A DNA stretch of 64,000 nt from Candidatus Brevundimonas phytovorans (lineage in GTDB: Bacteria; Pseudomonadota; Alphaproteobacteria; Caulobacterales; Caulobacteraceae). A model generated the notes under the pieces. The model was not told where the DNA came from. It saw only the letters and a list, made by a program, of their open reading frames with translations, and did not search any database. The DNA is taken from NCBI GenBank assembly GCA_029203145.1, contig CP119309.1, forward strand, positions 374,501 through 438,500. The letters are read 5' to 3'. The position numbers and the translations under genes were made by a program. Below are positions 8,959-17,962 of this stretch, in pieces. The number at the start of each line of letters is the position of its first letter. Position 1 is the first letter of the stretch.

Positions 8959-9431
8959 GGCGGCTGGCGTCCCTGACGGCGGCGCTGGCTCTCGCGGCGG
9001 GCGCGGCGATGGCGGAGCCGCCCCCGGCGCCGGACCGGCCTCTGCCGGATGCGGCCCAGGAGGCGCGGGCGCGGGCCCTGTTCGGCGACATCCGCTGCGT
9101 CGTCTGCCAGCACGAATCCATCGCCGACAGCCCGGCGGGGATCGCGGCCGATATGCGCCGTCTGGTCCGCGAGGAGATCGCGTCGGGCAAGAGCGATCAG
9201 GCGGTGCGTCAGGATCTGGTGCGGCGTTATGGCGACTACATCCTGTTCCAGCCGCCGGTGCGGGCGGGGACCTGGCTGCTGTGGTTCGGGCCGTTCGCCC
9301 TGGTGCTGGGCGCAGGGGCGGTCTTCGTCTGGCGGGCGCGTCGGCGTCGGGTCGAGGTTCAGCCTCTGACGGCGGACGAGGAACGGGCGTTGGCGGCGCT
9401 GACAGACCAGCCTGGCGACGCCGAGCGCTGA
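8955..9431 (+). CDS. ccmH: Cytochrome c maturation protein CcmH (CycL)
   Basis: 158 residues. A cleavable signal peptide (about 1-20) precedes a periplasmic domain with the redox motif RCVVCQ (Cys48 and Cys51) and the family stretch DMRRLVREEI...RYGDYILFQPP. A C-terminal membrane anchor lies at about 108-127. It keeps the apocytochrome cysteines reduced for haem attachment. The GTG start overlaps the ccmF stop. No thioredoxin-like ccmG lies in this operon, so another periplasmic reductant must be encoded elsewhere. Confidence 0.93.
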   Translation: MRRLASLTAALALAAGAAMAEPPPAPDRPLPDAAQEARARALFGDIRCVVCQHESIADSPAGIAADMRRLVREEIASGKSDQAVRQDLVRRYGDYILFQPPVRAGTWLLWFGPFALVLGAGAVFVWRARRRRVEVQPLTADEERALAALTDQPGDAER

Positions 9432-9738
9432 GTTCGGTCCCGTCTCATTTCCCGCTCATCCCGGCGGACGCCGGGATCCAGTCCTTTGGGGACAGGCTGA
9501 ACATCAACTCCGGTGCGCGCGGTTCTCACTGGATCCCGGCGTCCGCCGGGATGAGCGGGGAGGGGCGTCTCTCCAAAATGACAGGCTTCGCCGCGATCCT
9601 GACGCACCTGCGCCTCACGGCGAACGCGGATCAGGGACAACCATCGCGAGGGCGTGCATTGGCTTAGGCTGAAACCCCCTATATCCATGGGCGAACGGAG
9701 CTTTTGGAGCTCCAGTTTTCAGGACTGCAAGGACGACG
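9432..9738. other. Intergenic region between ccmH and the Do-type protease
   Basis: 307 bases without a gene. The first half is occupied by a 32-bp inverted repeat (9451-9559, listed separately). The second half holds a possible weak promoter: TTGGCT at 9659-9664 and TATATC at 9680-9685 (15-base spacer). It also has a small hairpin with GGAGCT/AGCTCC arms just upstream of the ribosome-binding site AAGGA of the protease gene. A separate promoter for the protease is plausible, as expected for an envelope-stress protease. Confidence 0.4.
9451..9559. repeat. 32-bp perfect inverted repeat element
   Basis: Bases 9451-9482 are the exact reverse complement of 9528-9559, separated by 45 bases. Each arm contains a smaller dyad (CCCGGCG GACG CCGGG) followed by ATCCAGT. 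This is the form of the small intergenic repeats common in high-GC alphaproteobacteria. Transcribed RNA would fold into a long stem after ccmH, so it may also end transcription of the ccm operon. Confidence 0.8.
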
Positions 9739-11301
9739 ATGCTGAAACGCAAGGAGTTCATTCTGGGGGCGGCCGTCGGCCTGTCCTTCGCCGCTGTCGC
9801 GACGGCGGGCGGGGTCATCACCTGGCCCGGCGCCCATGCGGCGCCCGCCGCCGCTCAGGCCGGACGGCTGGTTCCCTCGGCCGGAGCTGCGGGCTTGGCC
9901 TTTGCGCCGCCGCAGGGCGCGCCGCTCAGCTTCGCCGACATCTTCCAGCAGGTGGCGCCCGCCGTGGTGCAGATCGACGTCAAGACGCGGGTCCAGCGTC
10001 CGGCTGGCGTGTTGCAGATCCCCGGCTTCGGCGCCGTGCCCATCCCTGGGGCGCCGCGCGGCGGCGGTTCGGGCGAGGGCGAGGACGACAACTCGACCAC
10101 GGCGCTCGGCGCCGGTTCAGGCTTCCTGATCTCGGCCGACGGCTTCATCGTCACCAACAACCATGTCGTTGAGAACGCCGAGGAGATCAAGGTCAGGCTG
10201 AGCGACGGTCGCGAGCTGACCGCGCGCCTGATCGGGCGCGACCCCCTGACCGATCTGGCGGTGATCAAGGTCGAGGGCTCGACCTTCCCCTTCGTCTCGT
10301 TCGAGGACAAGGCCGAGCCGCGCGTCGGCGACTGGGTCATTGCGGTGGGCAACCCCTTCGGTCTGGGCGGCACCGCCACGGCGGGCATCGTCTCGGCCAA
10401 GGCGCGCGACATCGGCGGCAACGAGAACCCCTATACCGACTTCATCCAGATCGACGCGGCCATCAACCGGGGCAACTCGGGCGGGCCGACCTTTGACATC
10501 TATGGCCGGGTCATCGGCGTGAACACGGCCATCTTCTCGCCCACGGGCGGGTCGGTGGGCATCGGCTTCGCCATTCCGGCAGGCATCGCCAAGGAGACGA
10601 CGGATCGTCTGATGCGCGGCGAGAAGATCGAGCGCGGCTATCTGGGCGTGACGATCGGCAATCTGACCAACGAATACCGTGAAAGCCTGGGCCTGCCCGA
10701 GGGCACCAAGGGCGCCTACATCACCGATGTGACCCCCGGCGCGCCGGGCGAACAGGGCGGTCTGCAGGCGGGCGACGTGGTGGTCAGCCTGAACGGACGC
10801 CCCATCGAGGGCAGCAATGAGCTGACGCGCGCCGTGGGCGCGGTGAAGCCGGGCGAGACCCTGAGGCTGGAACTGCTGCGCGAGGGCCGTCGCCAGACGA
10901 TCACCGTGCGCGCGGGCGCTCGCCCCGCCAATCTCGGCGCGGCGGAGGCCGAGGGCGGCGACGAGGCGGCCCCGGACGCCCCCGCCGCCGCCATCGGTGA
11001 AAAGGTCGAGGGCCTGACCGTGGCCCCGCTCAACGCCGCCCTGCGCAGCCGCTACGAACTGGCGGACACGGTGCGCGGCGTGGTCGTGACCGCCGTGGAG
11101 GCCCGCTCCGAGGCCGGACGCCTGCGCTTCCAACCCGGCATGGTGATCGTGCAGGCCAACGGCCGCAACGTGGCGACCGTCAAGGATCTGCGCGACGCGG
11201 TCGAGGCCGCGCGCACGGCGCGGCGTCCTGGCGTCCTGCTGCTGGTGCGGACGTCGGGCGGCAACGCGCCGATCGTCCTGCCCTTCGCCAAGTCTGAATA
11301 A
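9739..11301 (+). CDS. Do/DegP-family periplasmic serine protease
   Basis: 520 residues. A signal peptide (about 1-35) is followed by a trypsin-like domain with the catalytic triad His142 (TNNHVV), Asp172 (LTDLAVI) and Ser247 (GNSGGP). Two PDZ domains follow (about 300-390 and 420-510), the layout of DegP/MucD proteases that degrade or refold damaged envelope proteins. AAGGA precedes the ATG. The two-component pair that follows, starting 67 bases downstream, may be co-transcribed; this protease / regulator / kinase order is common in related bacteria and suggests an envelope-stress circuit (inference). Confidence 0.92.
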   Translation: MLKRKEFILGAAVGLSFAAVATAGGVITWPGAHAAPAAAQAGRLVPSAGAAGLAFAPPQGAPLSFADIFQQVAPAVVQIDVKTRVQRPAGVLQIPGFGAVPIPGAPRGGGSGEGEDDNSTTALGAGSGFLISADGFIVTNNHVVENAEEIKVRLSDGRELTARLIGRDPLTDLAVIKVEGSTFPFVSFEDKAEPRVGDWVIAVGNPFGLGGTATAGIVSAKARDIGGNENPYTDFIQIDAAINRGNSGGPTFDIYGRVIGVNTAIFSPTGGSVGIGFAIPAGIAKETTDRLMRGEKIERGYLGVTIGNLTNEYRESLGLPEGTKGAYITDVTPGAPGEQGGLQAGDVVVSLNGRPIEGSNELTRAVGAVKPGETLRLELLREGRRQTITVRAGARPANLGAAEAEGGDEAAPDAPAAAIGEKVEGLTVAPLNAALRSRYELADTVRGVVVTAVEARSEAGRLRFQPGMVIVQANGRNVATVKDLRDAVEAARTARRPGVLLLVRTSGGNAPIVLPFAKSE

Positions 11302-11368
11302 GGCGTAACTCACGGGATCGGCGGCGATGCGCTAACATCGCCGCCGAATCTGTATTCAGGAGGGGTCC

Positions 11369-12040
11369 ATGCGTATTCTGGTGGTCGAGGACGACGCCGA
11401 GGCGGCGACGGCGATGGTGCGCGGCCTGAGCGAGGCCGGGCACGAGGTCACGCACGCCGTAGACGGCGCCTTCGGCCTGCTGGAATCGCAGAAGGGCGGC
11501 TACGACGTCTATGTCGTGGATCGGATGATGCCGCGTCTGGACGGCGTCGGCATGGTCGAGACGGTGAGGAAGGGCGGCGATCAGACGCCGGTCCTGTTCC
11601 TGTCGGCGCTCGGCGAAGTCGAGGACCGGGTCACGGGCCTGAAGGCCGGCGCCGACGACTATCTGGTCAAGCCCTATGCCTTCGCCGAACTGATCGCCCG
11701 GGTTGAGGCCCTGGCGCGCCGTCGCGAGACGGGCGGGGTGCAGACCGTGCTCAAGGTCGGCGATCTGGAAATGAACCTGATCGCCCGCACCGTGCATCGC
11801 GGCGCCGCCGAGATCGACCTGCAGCCGCGCGAGTTCCAGCTGCTGGAGTTCCTGATGCGCCACGCCGGCCAGTCGGTGACGCGCACCATGCTGCTGGAGA
11901 AGGTGTGGGAATACCACTTCGACCCGCAGACCAATGTCATCGACGTCCACATCAGCCGCCTGCGCTCCAAGATCGACAAGGGCTTTGATCGGGCCATGCT
12001 GCAAACCGTGCGCGGCGCGGGGTACCGGCTGGAGGCTTAG
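11369..12040 (+). CDS. OmpR-family response regulator
   Basis: 223 residues with a strong ribosome-binding site (CAGGAGGGG). The receiver domain has acidic residues Glu7, Asp8 and Asp9, phosphoacceptor Asp51 (VVDRMMPRLDG) and the conserved Lys in LVKPY. The C-terminal winged helix carries LQPREFQLLEFL and ends in TVRGAGYRLEA, the OmpR/PhoB type. Its kinase partner follows after a repeat-containing spacer of 260 bases. Targets cannot be inferred. Confidence 0.92.
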   Translation: MRILVVEDDAEAATAMVRGLSEAGHEVTHAVDGAFGLLESQKGGYDVYVVDRMMPRLDGVGMVETVRKGGDQTPVLFLSALGEVEDRVTGLKAGADDYLVKPYAFAELIARVEALARRRETGGVQTVLKVGDLEMNLIARTVHRGAAEIDLQPREFQLLEFLMRHAGQSVTRTMLLEKVWEYHFDPQTNVIDVHISRLRSKIDKGFDRAMLQTVRGAGYRLEA

Positions 12041-12048
12041 GGCCAGAC

Positions 12049-12298
12049 TTTCTCCCTCCCCTTCATGGGGAGGGTGGTTTTTATCCTCCCCCGTTTACGG
12101 GGGAGGGGGACCGCGCGAAGCGGGGTGGAAGGGGCGACCACAGACGCCCCGCTTGGGATTTGATGCATGGGCGGCGCAAAGAGGGCAGAGGACGCGGACG
12201 CAGCCGCCCCCTCCACCGCTTTGCGGTCCCCCTCCCCCGTTAACGGGGGAGGATTAGAAGGGTGCGACCACCCGCCCCATGAAGGGGGGGGAGAAAGA
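12049..12298. repeat. Nested inverted repeat between regulator and kinase
   Basis: The spacer is a double palindrome. The outer arms are CTCCCTCCCCTTCATGGGG (12051-12069) and its near reverse complement at 12275-12295. The inner arms are a CTCCCCCGTTTACGGGGGAG unit with a GGGGACCGC...GGTGGAAGGGGC tail (about 12084-12136) and its complement (about 12204-12253). It is the largest of four related elements in this window. Here it lies inside a probable operon, so its RNA could weaken read-through into the kinase gene. Confidence 0.75.
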
Positions 12299-12300
12299 GG

Positions 12301-13719
12301 ATGAAACTGCCTTCCCTCTTTCGGCGGACGCCGTTTCGGCTGACGCTGCTGTTTCTGGCGCTGTTCGTGGCGACGGCCAGCGCGGTGCTGGCCTATGTCT
12401 ATGTGGCCTCGGCGTCGGAGGCGCGGGCGCGCGCCGAGGCGGGGGTGCGGGCCGAGGTCGAGGCCCTGACGGCGGTTTACCGCACGCGCGGCGTGAATGC
12501 CCTGAACCAGGCCCTGGTGGACCGGACGCTGCGGGGCGGGTCCTACCTCTATCTGTTGATGGACAAGGACCGGAAGACGATCACCGGCAATATCTCGACC
12601 TCGCCGCTGGAGCCGGGGGCGGCGGTGCAGGGGGGGCGCTGGGACGACTTCCGCCTGACCGACACCGACGAGGAAGGCCGCGTCCGCAAGCGTCAGGCCA
12701 TTGGCGTCGAGATGCCGCTGGCGGGCGGCGAGCAGTTGTTCGTCGGCGAGGACATCGGCGACATCGAAGCCTATCTGGCGCGCCTGACCCAGGCCCTGTG
12801 GGGGGCCATGATCATGGTCCTGATCCTCGGCATCGGCGGCGGTCTGGTCATCAGCCGCCGGGTCGAGAAGTCGATGAGCGGGCTGAACCGCGTGGTCATG
12901 GCGGTGCAGGAGGGCGACCTGAAGGTGCGCGCCCCCGTCACCCATTCCGGCGACGAACTGGACGAACTGGGCCAGGGGCTGAACACCATGCTGGACCGGC
13001 TGGAGGCCTCGATGGCCTCGATCCGTCACGCCGGGGACGCCATCGCCCACGACCTGCGTTCGCCGCTGACGCGGATGCGGGCCAAGCTGGAGGTGGCGCT
13101 GATGGACGCCGACGCGGGCAAGGTGTCGGGGGTTGACGCCCTGGGCGTGGCGCTGGACGAGGCGGATGTCCTGCTGAAGACCTTCAACACGGTTCTGGCC
13201 ATCGCCCGGCTGCAGGCGGGCGGGGCGCCCGATCCCAAGGTGTTCGACGCCGCTGAATTGGCCACTGACATGGCCGAGCTCTACGAACCCTCGGGCGAGG
13301 ACAAGGGGCTGGAGTTCTCTTCCGAGATCGAGAAAGGGCTGATGATCGAGGGCAACCAGCCCTTCCTGGCGCAGGCGCTCGCCAACATCATCGACAACGC
13401 CATCAAGTACACGCCGTCGGGCGGGGCGGTGAAGTTCCGCGCGCGGCGGCGGTCGTCGGGCGAGATCGAGTTTTCCGTCACCGACACCGGGCCGGGCGTG
13501 CCGGACGAGGACCGCGAGCGGGTGCTGCAACGCTTTGTCCGGCTGGATAACAGCCGTACCGAGGCGGGGTCCGGTCTGGGTCTGTCGCTGGTGACGGCGG
13601 TGGCCGAGGCCCACGGCGGGCGGGTGCAGCTGGATGAGGGGCCGGGGGCCTATGGCGGGCAGGGACCGGGGCTGCGGGTGGCCCTGGTCCTGCCCCCAGC
13701 CAGTGGGACGGCGACCTGA
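12301..13719 (+). CDS. Two-component sensor histidine kinase
   Basis: 472 residues. TM1 is at about 12-35, a periplasmic domain of about 125 residues follows, TM2 is at about 166-186, then HAMP. The H box is DAIAHDLRSPLTRM with phosphoacceptor His250. The ATPase domain has NIIDNAIKYTP, DTGPGVP and GSGLGLSLV. The short periplasmic region contains LMDKDRKTITGN, typical of EnvZ/QseC-like kinases. It is the cognate kinase of the regulator upstream; the A of its TGA stop is also the first base of the glnE start. Confidence 0.9.
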   Translation: MKLPSLFRRTPFRLTLLFLALFVATASAVLAYVYVASASEARARAEAGVRAEVEALTAVYRTRGVNALNQALVDRTLRGGSYLYLLMDKDRKTITGNISTSPLEPGAAVQGGRWDDFRLTDTDEEGRVRKRQAIGVEMPLAGGEQLFVGEDIGDIEAYLARLTQALWGAMIMVLILGIGGGLVISRRVEKSMSGLNRVVMAVQEGDLKVRAPVTHSGDELDELGQGLNTMLDRLEASMASIRHAGDAIAHDLRSPLTRMRAKLEVALMDADAGKVSGVDALGVALDEADVLLKTFNTVLAIARLQAGGAPDPKVFDAAELATDMAELYEPSGEDKGLEFSSEIEKGLMIEGNQPFLAQALANIIDNAIKYTPSGGAVKFRARRRSSGEIEFSVTDTGPGVPDEDRERVLQRFVRLDNSRTEAGSGLGLSLVTAVAEAHGGRVQLDEGPGAYGGQGPGLRVALVLPPASGTAT

Positions 13720-16616
13720 TGAGCGACACGCTGGGGTCGAGGCTGAAGCCGTGCGGGCCGGTGCGCCATGCGGAGGCGGCGGGCCGCATCCATGAGCGGC
13801 TGGTCGAGGCGGCGGAGGCGAACGGCTGGCGCGCGACGCTGGACGGGGCCTGGGGCGCGCTGGAGCCTGTGTTTGCGGCCTCGCCCTATCTGGCCGGGCT
13901 GGCGCGGCGCTGGCCCGAGCGGCTGCGACAGATTCTGGAGACGGCGCCCGAGACGCGGCTGGCTGAAATCCTGGCGGCGACCGAGGCCATCGACGGCCCG
14001 GCGGACGAGGCCAGGGCGCCGCTGCGCTGGCTGAAGGCGGAACTGCATCTGCTGACGGCCCTGTCGGACCTCGGCGGGGTTTGGGATCTGGAGGCGGTGA
14101 CGGGCGCCCTGTCGCGCTTCGCCGACGCCACGGCCCAGGCGGCGCTGCGCTGTCTGGCCCACGACCAGAGGCGGCGCGGCAAGCTGATCTCGGCGGCGGA
14201 TGATCCGCGCGGGCCGGTGCCCGGCCTCTTCGTCCTGGCCATGGGCAAGGGCGGGGCGTTCGAGCTCAACTATTCCTCGGACATCGACCTGTCGCTCTTC
14301 TTCGAGCCGGAGGCGCTGGCCAGCGCCCTGGGCGAGGGCGTGGAGGCGCAGAGCTTCGTCAACCGGCTGGCGCAGGGTCTGGCCAGTCTGCTGAGCGAGC
14401 GGACGGCGGACGGCTATGTCTTCCGCGTCGACCTGAGGCTGCGGCCCGACCCGTCCTCGACCCCGCCGGTGGTGGCGGCGCCCATGGCCCTGGCCTACTA
14501 CGAATCCGTCGGCCAGAACTGGGAGCGGGCGGCCTTCATCAAGGCGCGGGTCTGCGCCGGGGACATGGGCGAGGGGGCGGACTTCCTGAAGGCCCTGGTC
14601 CCCTTCGTCTGGCGCCGCAGTCTGGACTATCAGGCCGTGCTCGACATTCAGTCGATCAAGAAACAGATCCATGTCCACAAGACCGGCGAGGGGCTGGACG
14701 CGGCGGGCGCCAATCTGAAGCTGGGGCGCGGCGGCATCCGCGAGATCGAGTTCTACGTCCAGACCCAGCAACTGATCCTCGGCGGACGCGACAAGGGGCT
14801 GCGCTCCTCGCGGACGCTGGAGGCGCTGGACGCCCTGACCGAGCGCGGCCATGTCTCGGTCGAGGCGCGCGACGAACTGGCGGCGGCCTATGTCGAGTTG
14901 CGAGGGCTGGAACACCGGGTGCAGATGCTGGCCGACGAGCAGAGCCACGTCCTGCCGGTCGATCCCGAGCGCCGGGCCGATGTGGCGGCCTTGGACGGGG
15001 CCAGCGATCTGGCGGCCTTTGACGCGCGGGTCGAGGCCCTGCTGGTCGGGGTCAACCAACGCTATGGCGAGCTGTTCGAGGGCGGCGAGGAGCTGTCGTC
15101 CCCCTACGGCAGTCTGGTCTTCACCGGGGTCGAGAATGATCCGGGGACGCTGGAGACCCTGAAGCGCATGGGCTTTTCCGAGCCCGCGACCGTGTCGGAC
15201 ACGATCCGCAGCTGGCACCACGGGCGCATCCCGGCGACGCGGACGGCGCGGGGGCGCGAGCTGTTCACGCGCCTGGCCCCGCAACTGCTGACGGCGGTGG
15301 CCAAGACGGGGGCGCCGGATGCGGCTTTTCGGCGGTTCGCGGTTTTCTTTTCCGGCCTGAGCGCCGGGGTTCAGGTGCAGGCCCTGTTCCTGAACCAGCC
15401 GAAGCTGTTCGATCTGGTGGTCGGGGTCATGGCCTTCGCGCCGCGTCTGGCGCGGGCCCTGGGCCGTCAGCCGCAGGCTCTGGACGGCATTCTGGACGCC
15501 CGCTTCCTGACGGCGCTGGGCACCGACACGGGTCTGGCCGACCAGGTGGTGCGCGAGGCGCATGAGGCCGGCGACTTCGAAGGCGCCATGAACGCCGTGC
15601 GCCGCCTGCACCGGGAGCAGACCTTCCGCATCGGCATGCATGTCGTCACCGGGCGGACCACGGCGGAGCAAGCCGGGCTGACCAATACCTCGCTGGCCGA
15701 CGCCTGCATGAGGGGTCTGGCGCCGGCGGCTCTGGCCGAGGCCGAGCGGATGGGCGGGGCGTTCGAGGGCGCGGTGGCCGTGGTGGCCCTGGGCAAGGCC
15801 GGGTCGCGCGAGATGACGGCGGGGTCGGACCTGGACCTGATGACGGTCTATGCCGCGGCCCCCGAGGCGGTCTCGGCGGGCAAGGGCTGGAGCGCGGATC
15901 TGTTCTACGGCCGCTTCACCCAGAGGTTCATCGCCGCCCTGTCGGCGCACACCGCTGAGGGCGGGCTCTATGAGGTGGACATGCGCCTGCGGCCCACCGG
16001 GTCCAAGGGGCCTGTGTCGGTTCGGCTGGAGGCGCTGGACGACTATTACGCCACCGAGGCCGAGACCTGGGAGTTCATGGCCCTGACGCGCGGGCGGCTG
16101 GTCTGGGCCAGCGACGAGGCCTTCGGTGTGCGGGTCGAGGCGACGCTGGAGGCGGCGCTGCGGCGGCCGCGTCCCGGCGTGGACGTGGCGCGTGACGTGC
16201 GGGCGATGCGCGACCTGATGGACCGCGAGCGGCGGCCCAAGGGCTTCTGGGACCTGAAGCTGTCGGCAGGGGCGCAGGTCGACGCCGAGTTCGTGGCCCA
16301 GTACCGCCAGCTTTGCGCGGCGGCGGCGGGCGAGCCGCTGACCGTGTCGACGCTGGAGGCGCTGAAGGACGATCCGGTCCTGGCCGACAGCTGGCGCACG
16401 CATCAGCAACTGGGGCAGTTGATGGCCTGCGCCTTTGAGGACAAGGGCGACCCGGACGCGGAGCCGGCGGGCTTCCAGCAGCGGTTGGCGGCGACGGTGG
16501 GGGCCGCGGACTTCGAGACGCTGAAGGCGCAGTTGATCGATCTGCGGCTGCGGGCGCGGCGGGCCTTTGAGGCGGCGCTGCCGGTGGTGGTGGACTCCGG
16601 TCGCGACGGAAACTGA
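13719..16616 (+). CDS. glnE: Bifunctional glutamine synthetase adenylyltransferase/adenylyl-removing enzyme
   Basis: 965 residues, full length for GlnE. Two nucleotidyltransferase halves are visible: GKGGAFELNYSSDIDL (about residues 175-190) for deadenylylation and GKAGSREMTAGSDLDL (about 692-707) for adenylylation. Each contains the metal-binding DxD. LRLRPDPSSTPP and MRLRPTGSKGP are the paired conserved segments after each active site. It modifies a Tyr of glutamine synthetase in response to PII proteins, controlling nitrogen assimilation. Its start overlaps the upstream kinase stop by one base. Confidence 0.95.
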   Translation: MSDTLGSRLKPCGPVRHAEAAGRIHERLVEAAEANGWRATLDGAWGALEPVFAASPYLAGLARRWPERLRQILETAPETRLAEILAATEAIDGPADEARAPLRWLKAELHLLTALSDLGGVWDLEAVTGALSRFADATAQAALRCLAHDQRRRGKLISAADDPRGPVPGLFVLAMGKGGAFELNYSSDIDLSLFFEPEALASALGEGVEAQSFVNRLAQGLASLLSERTADGYVFRVDLRLRPDPSSTPPVVAAPMALAYYESVGQNWERAAFIKARVCAGDMGEGADFLKALVPFVWRRSLDYQAVLDIQSIKKQIHVHKTGEGLDAAGANLKLGRGGIREIEFYVQTQQLILGGRDKGLRSSRTLEALDALTERGHVSVEARDELAAAYVELRGLEHRVQMLADEQSHVLPVDPERRADVAALDGASDLAAFDARVEALLVGVNQRYGELFEGGEELSSPYGSLVFTGVENDPGTLETLKRMGFSEPATVSDTIRSWHHGRIPATRTARGRELFTRLAPQLLTAVAKTGAPDAAFRRFAVFFSGLSAGVQVQALFLNQPKLFDLVVGVMAFAPRLARALGRQPQALDGILDARFLTALGTDTGLADQVVREAHEAGDFEGAMNAVRRLHREQTFRIGMHVVTGRTTAEQAGLTNTSLADACMRGLAPAALAEAERMGGAFEGAVAVVALGKAGSREMTAGSDLDLMTVYAAAPEAVSAGKGWSADLFYGRFTQRFIAALSAHTAEGGLYEVDMRLRPTGSKGPVSVRLEALDDYYATEAETWEFMALTRGRLVWASDEAFGVRVEATLEAALRRPRPGVDVARDVRAMRDLMDRERRPKGFWDLKLSAGAQVDAEFVAQYRQLCAAAAGEPLTVSTLEALKDDPVLADSWRTHQQLGQLMACAFEDKGDPDAEPAGFQQRLAATVGAADFETLKAQLIDLRLRARRAFEAALPVVVDSGRDGN

Positions 16617-16680
16617 TCCGGGCGGCGTTTGATCTCTCGACAGGGATGTTTTCGGGCCAAGGCCCGTGGAGACCATCGAG

Positions 16681-17310
16681 ATGAACAAGACCCTTGGCGG
16701 CGTGGCCGCTATCGCCTTTTTGACGGTGTTCGGCGGCGTGGCTGCGGCCCAGACGGCTGCGCCGCAACGTTCGGCGCGCGCCACGGCTCAGCCGGTGACG
16801 CAGGCGGACTTTGTGGCGCGCCGGGTGGAGCGTCTGCGCGCCGCCGACGCCAACCGTGACGGCACGGTCACGGCGGAGGAAATGCGCGCCGCCGGTCAGG
16901 CCAAGCGCGCCGAGCGCCGCACCGCCATGTTCGACCGTCTGGACGCGAACAAGGACGGCGCCATCAGCCGCGCCGAGTTCGAGGCGCCGCGCGCCGACGG
17001 CCAGCGTGCCGGTCGCGGCGAGCGCGGCCCGCGTGCTGAACACGCCGGTCGCGGTCATCGCGGCGGGATGCATCGCGGCGCCCAGCGCATGGGTCGCAAC
17101 GGCGAAGGCCGGTTCCCCATCGTGATCGCCGAGGCCGAGCAGAAGGCGACCGACGCCTTCACGCGGCTGGATGCGAACCGTGACGGGACGCTGACCGGCG
17201 AAGAGCGTCGCGCAGGGATGCAGGCGCGGCGCGCCGAGATGCGCGAGAAGCGTCAGGAGCGGCGTCAGTCGGCCCCTGCGGCGTCGCCTTCGACGCCCGC
17301 TTCGGAGTAA
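16681..17310 (+). CDS. Secreted EF-hand calcium-binding protein
   Basis: 209 residues from the ATG at 16681. Signal peptide about 1-24, ending VAAAQ. Three EF-hand loops are plain: DANRDGTVTAEE, DANKDGAISRAE and DANRDGTLTGEE, each with Asp/Asn at positions 1, 3 and 5 and Glu at 12. The middle (about 110-140) is rich in Gly, Arg and His and could bind metal. A hairpin CGGGCCAAGGCCCG lies at 16653-16666 in the leader. It sits just ahead of a sigma/anti-sigma/metal-sensor cassette and may be its target or input (inference). Confidence 0.8.
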   Translation: MNKTLGGVAAIAFLTVFGGVAAAQTAAPQRSARATAQPVTQADFVARRVERLRAADANRDGTVTAEEMRAAGQAKRAERRTAMFDRLDANKDGAISRAEFEAPRADGQRAGRGERGPRAEHAGRGHRGGMHRGAQRMGRNGEGRFPIVIAEAEQKATDAFTRLDANRDGTLTGEERRAGMQARRAEMREKRQERRQSAPAASPSTPASE

Positions 17311-17373
17311 GGAAGATGTCGGGGAAGGCGGTGCAGCCGTCGGCCCGTTTCGTGAACGGCGAAAGAGGCTGGA

Positions 17374-17946
17374 TTGGCGAAGACCGCCGACCCCGACGAG
17401 GAACTGGTGCGGCGCGTGGGTCAGGGCGACCCCGCGGCGATCCAGGCCATGGTTGCCAGGAAGCTGCCGCGCATGCTGATGCTGGCGCAGCGGATGCTGG
17501 GCGATGCGACGGAGGCTGAGGACGTGGCGCAGGAGGCGATGCTGAGAGCCTGGCGTCAGGCGCCGCGCTGGACGCCGGGTCAGGCCAAGTTCGACACCTG
17601 GCTGCACCGGGTGGGGCTGAACCTCTGCTATGATCGGCTGCGACGACGGCGCGAGATCGCGACGGAGGCGCCGCCCGACCGGCCTGATGACGGGCCGGCG
17701 CCGGACCGGGGCCTGCTGGCCATGGAAACCGGGGCGCGGGTCGAGGCGGCCTTGGCGAAGTTGCCCGAGCGGCAGCGCGAGGCCATCGTCCTGTGTCACT
17801 ATCAGGAACTGGGAAATATCGAGGCGGCGGAGCTGATGAAGGTCAGCGTCGAGGCCCTGGAGAGCCTGCTGTCGCGTGGACGGCGGGCCTTGCGGACGGC
17901 GCTGGCCGATATGGCGCCGAATGCGGCAAGAGCGGCGAATGGGTAA
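17374..17946 (+). CDS. ECF-family RNA polymerase sigma factor
   Basis: 190 residues from a TTG start with AGAGG upstream. Region 2 has AEDVAQEAMLRAWRQ and region 4 has LPERQREAIVLCHYQEL followed by a helix-turn-helix ending in LLSRGRRALR. There is no region 3, as in ECF sigma factors. It is followed directly (ATG overlap at 17939, or 17963) by an anti-sigma-like membrane protein and a periplasmic sensor, so it is probably held at the membrane until a periplasmic signal arrives. Pro-rich segment about 108-118 links regions 2 and 4. Confidence 0.9.
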   Translation: MAKTADPDEELVRRVGQGDPAAIQAMVARKLPRMLMLAQRMLGDATEAEDVAQEAMLRAWRQAPRWTPGQAKFDTWLHRVGLNLCYDRLRRRREIATEAPPDRPDDGPAPDRGLLAMETGARVEAALAKLPERQREAIVLCHYQELGNIEAAELMKVSVEALESLLSRGRRALRTALADMAPNAARAANG

Positions 17947-17962
17947 GGCGGGGGCTGGAACC

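Noticed and set aside
12049..12298. Repeated C-rich units as a CRISPR array
   Set aside because: The units are one inverted pair, not direct repeats with regular spacers, and no cas genes are present.
16606..16650. GGAAAC followed by CGTTT upstream of the EF-hand gene as an ECF promoter
   Set aside because: The spacing of about 12 bases is too short for the usual 16-17 of GGAAC/CGTC-type ECF promoters, so it is probably chance.
13650..16784. Open frame of 1044 codons on the minus strand
   Set aside because: Antisense shadow of glnE; composition is Arg/Gln/Pro-rich and low-complexity.
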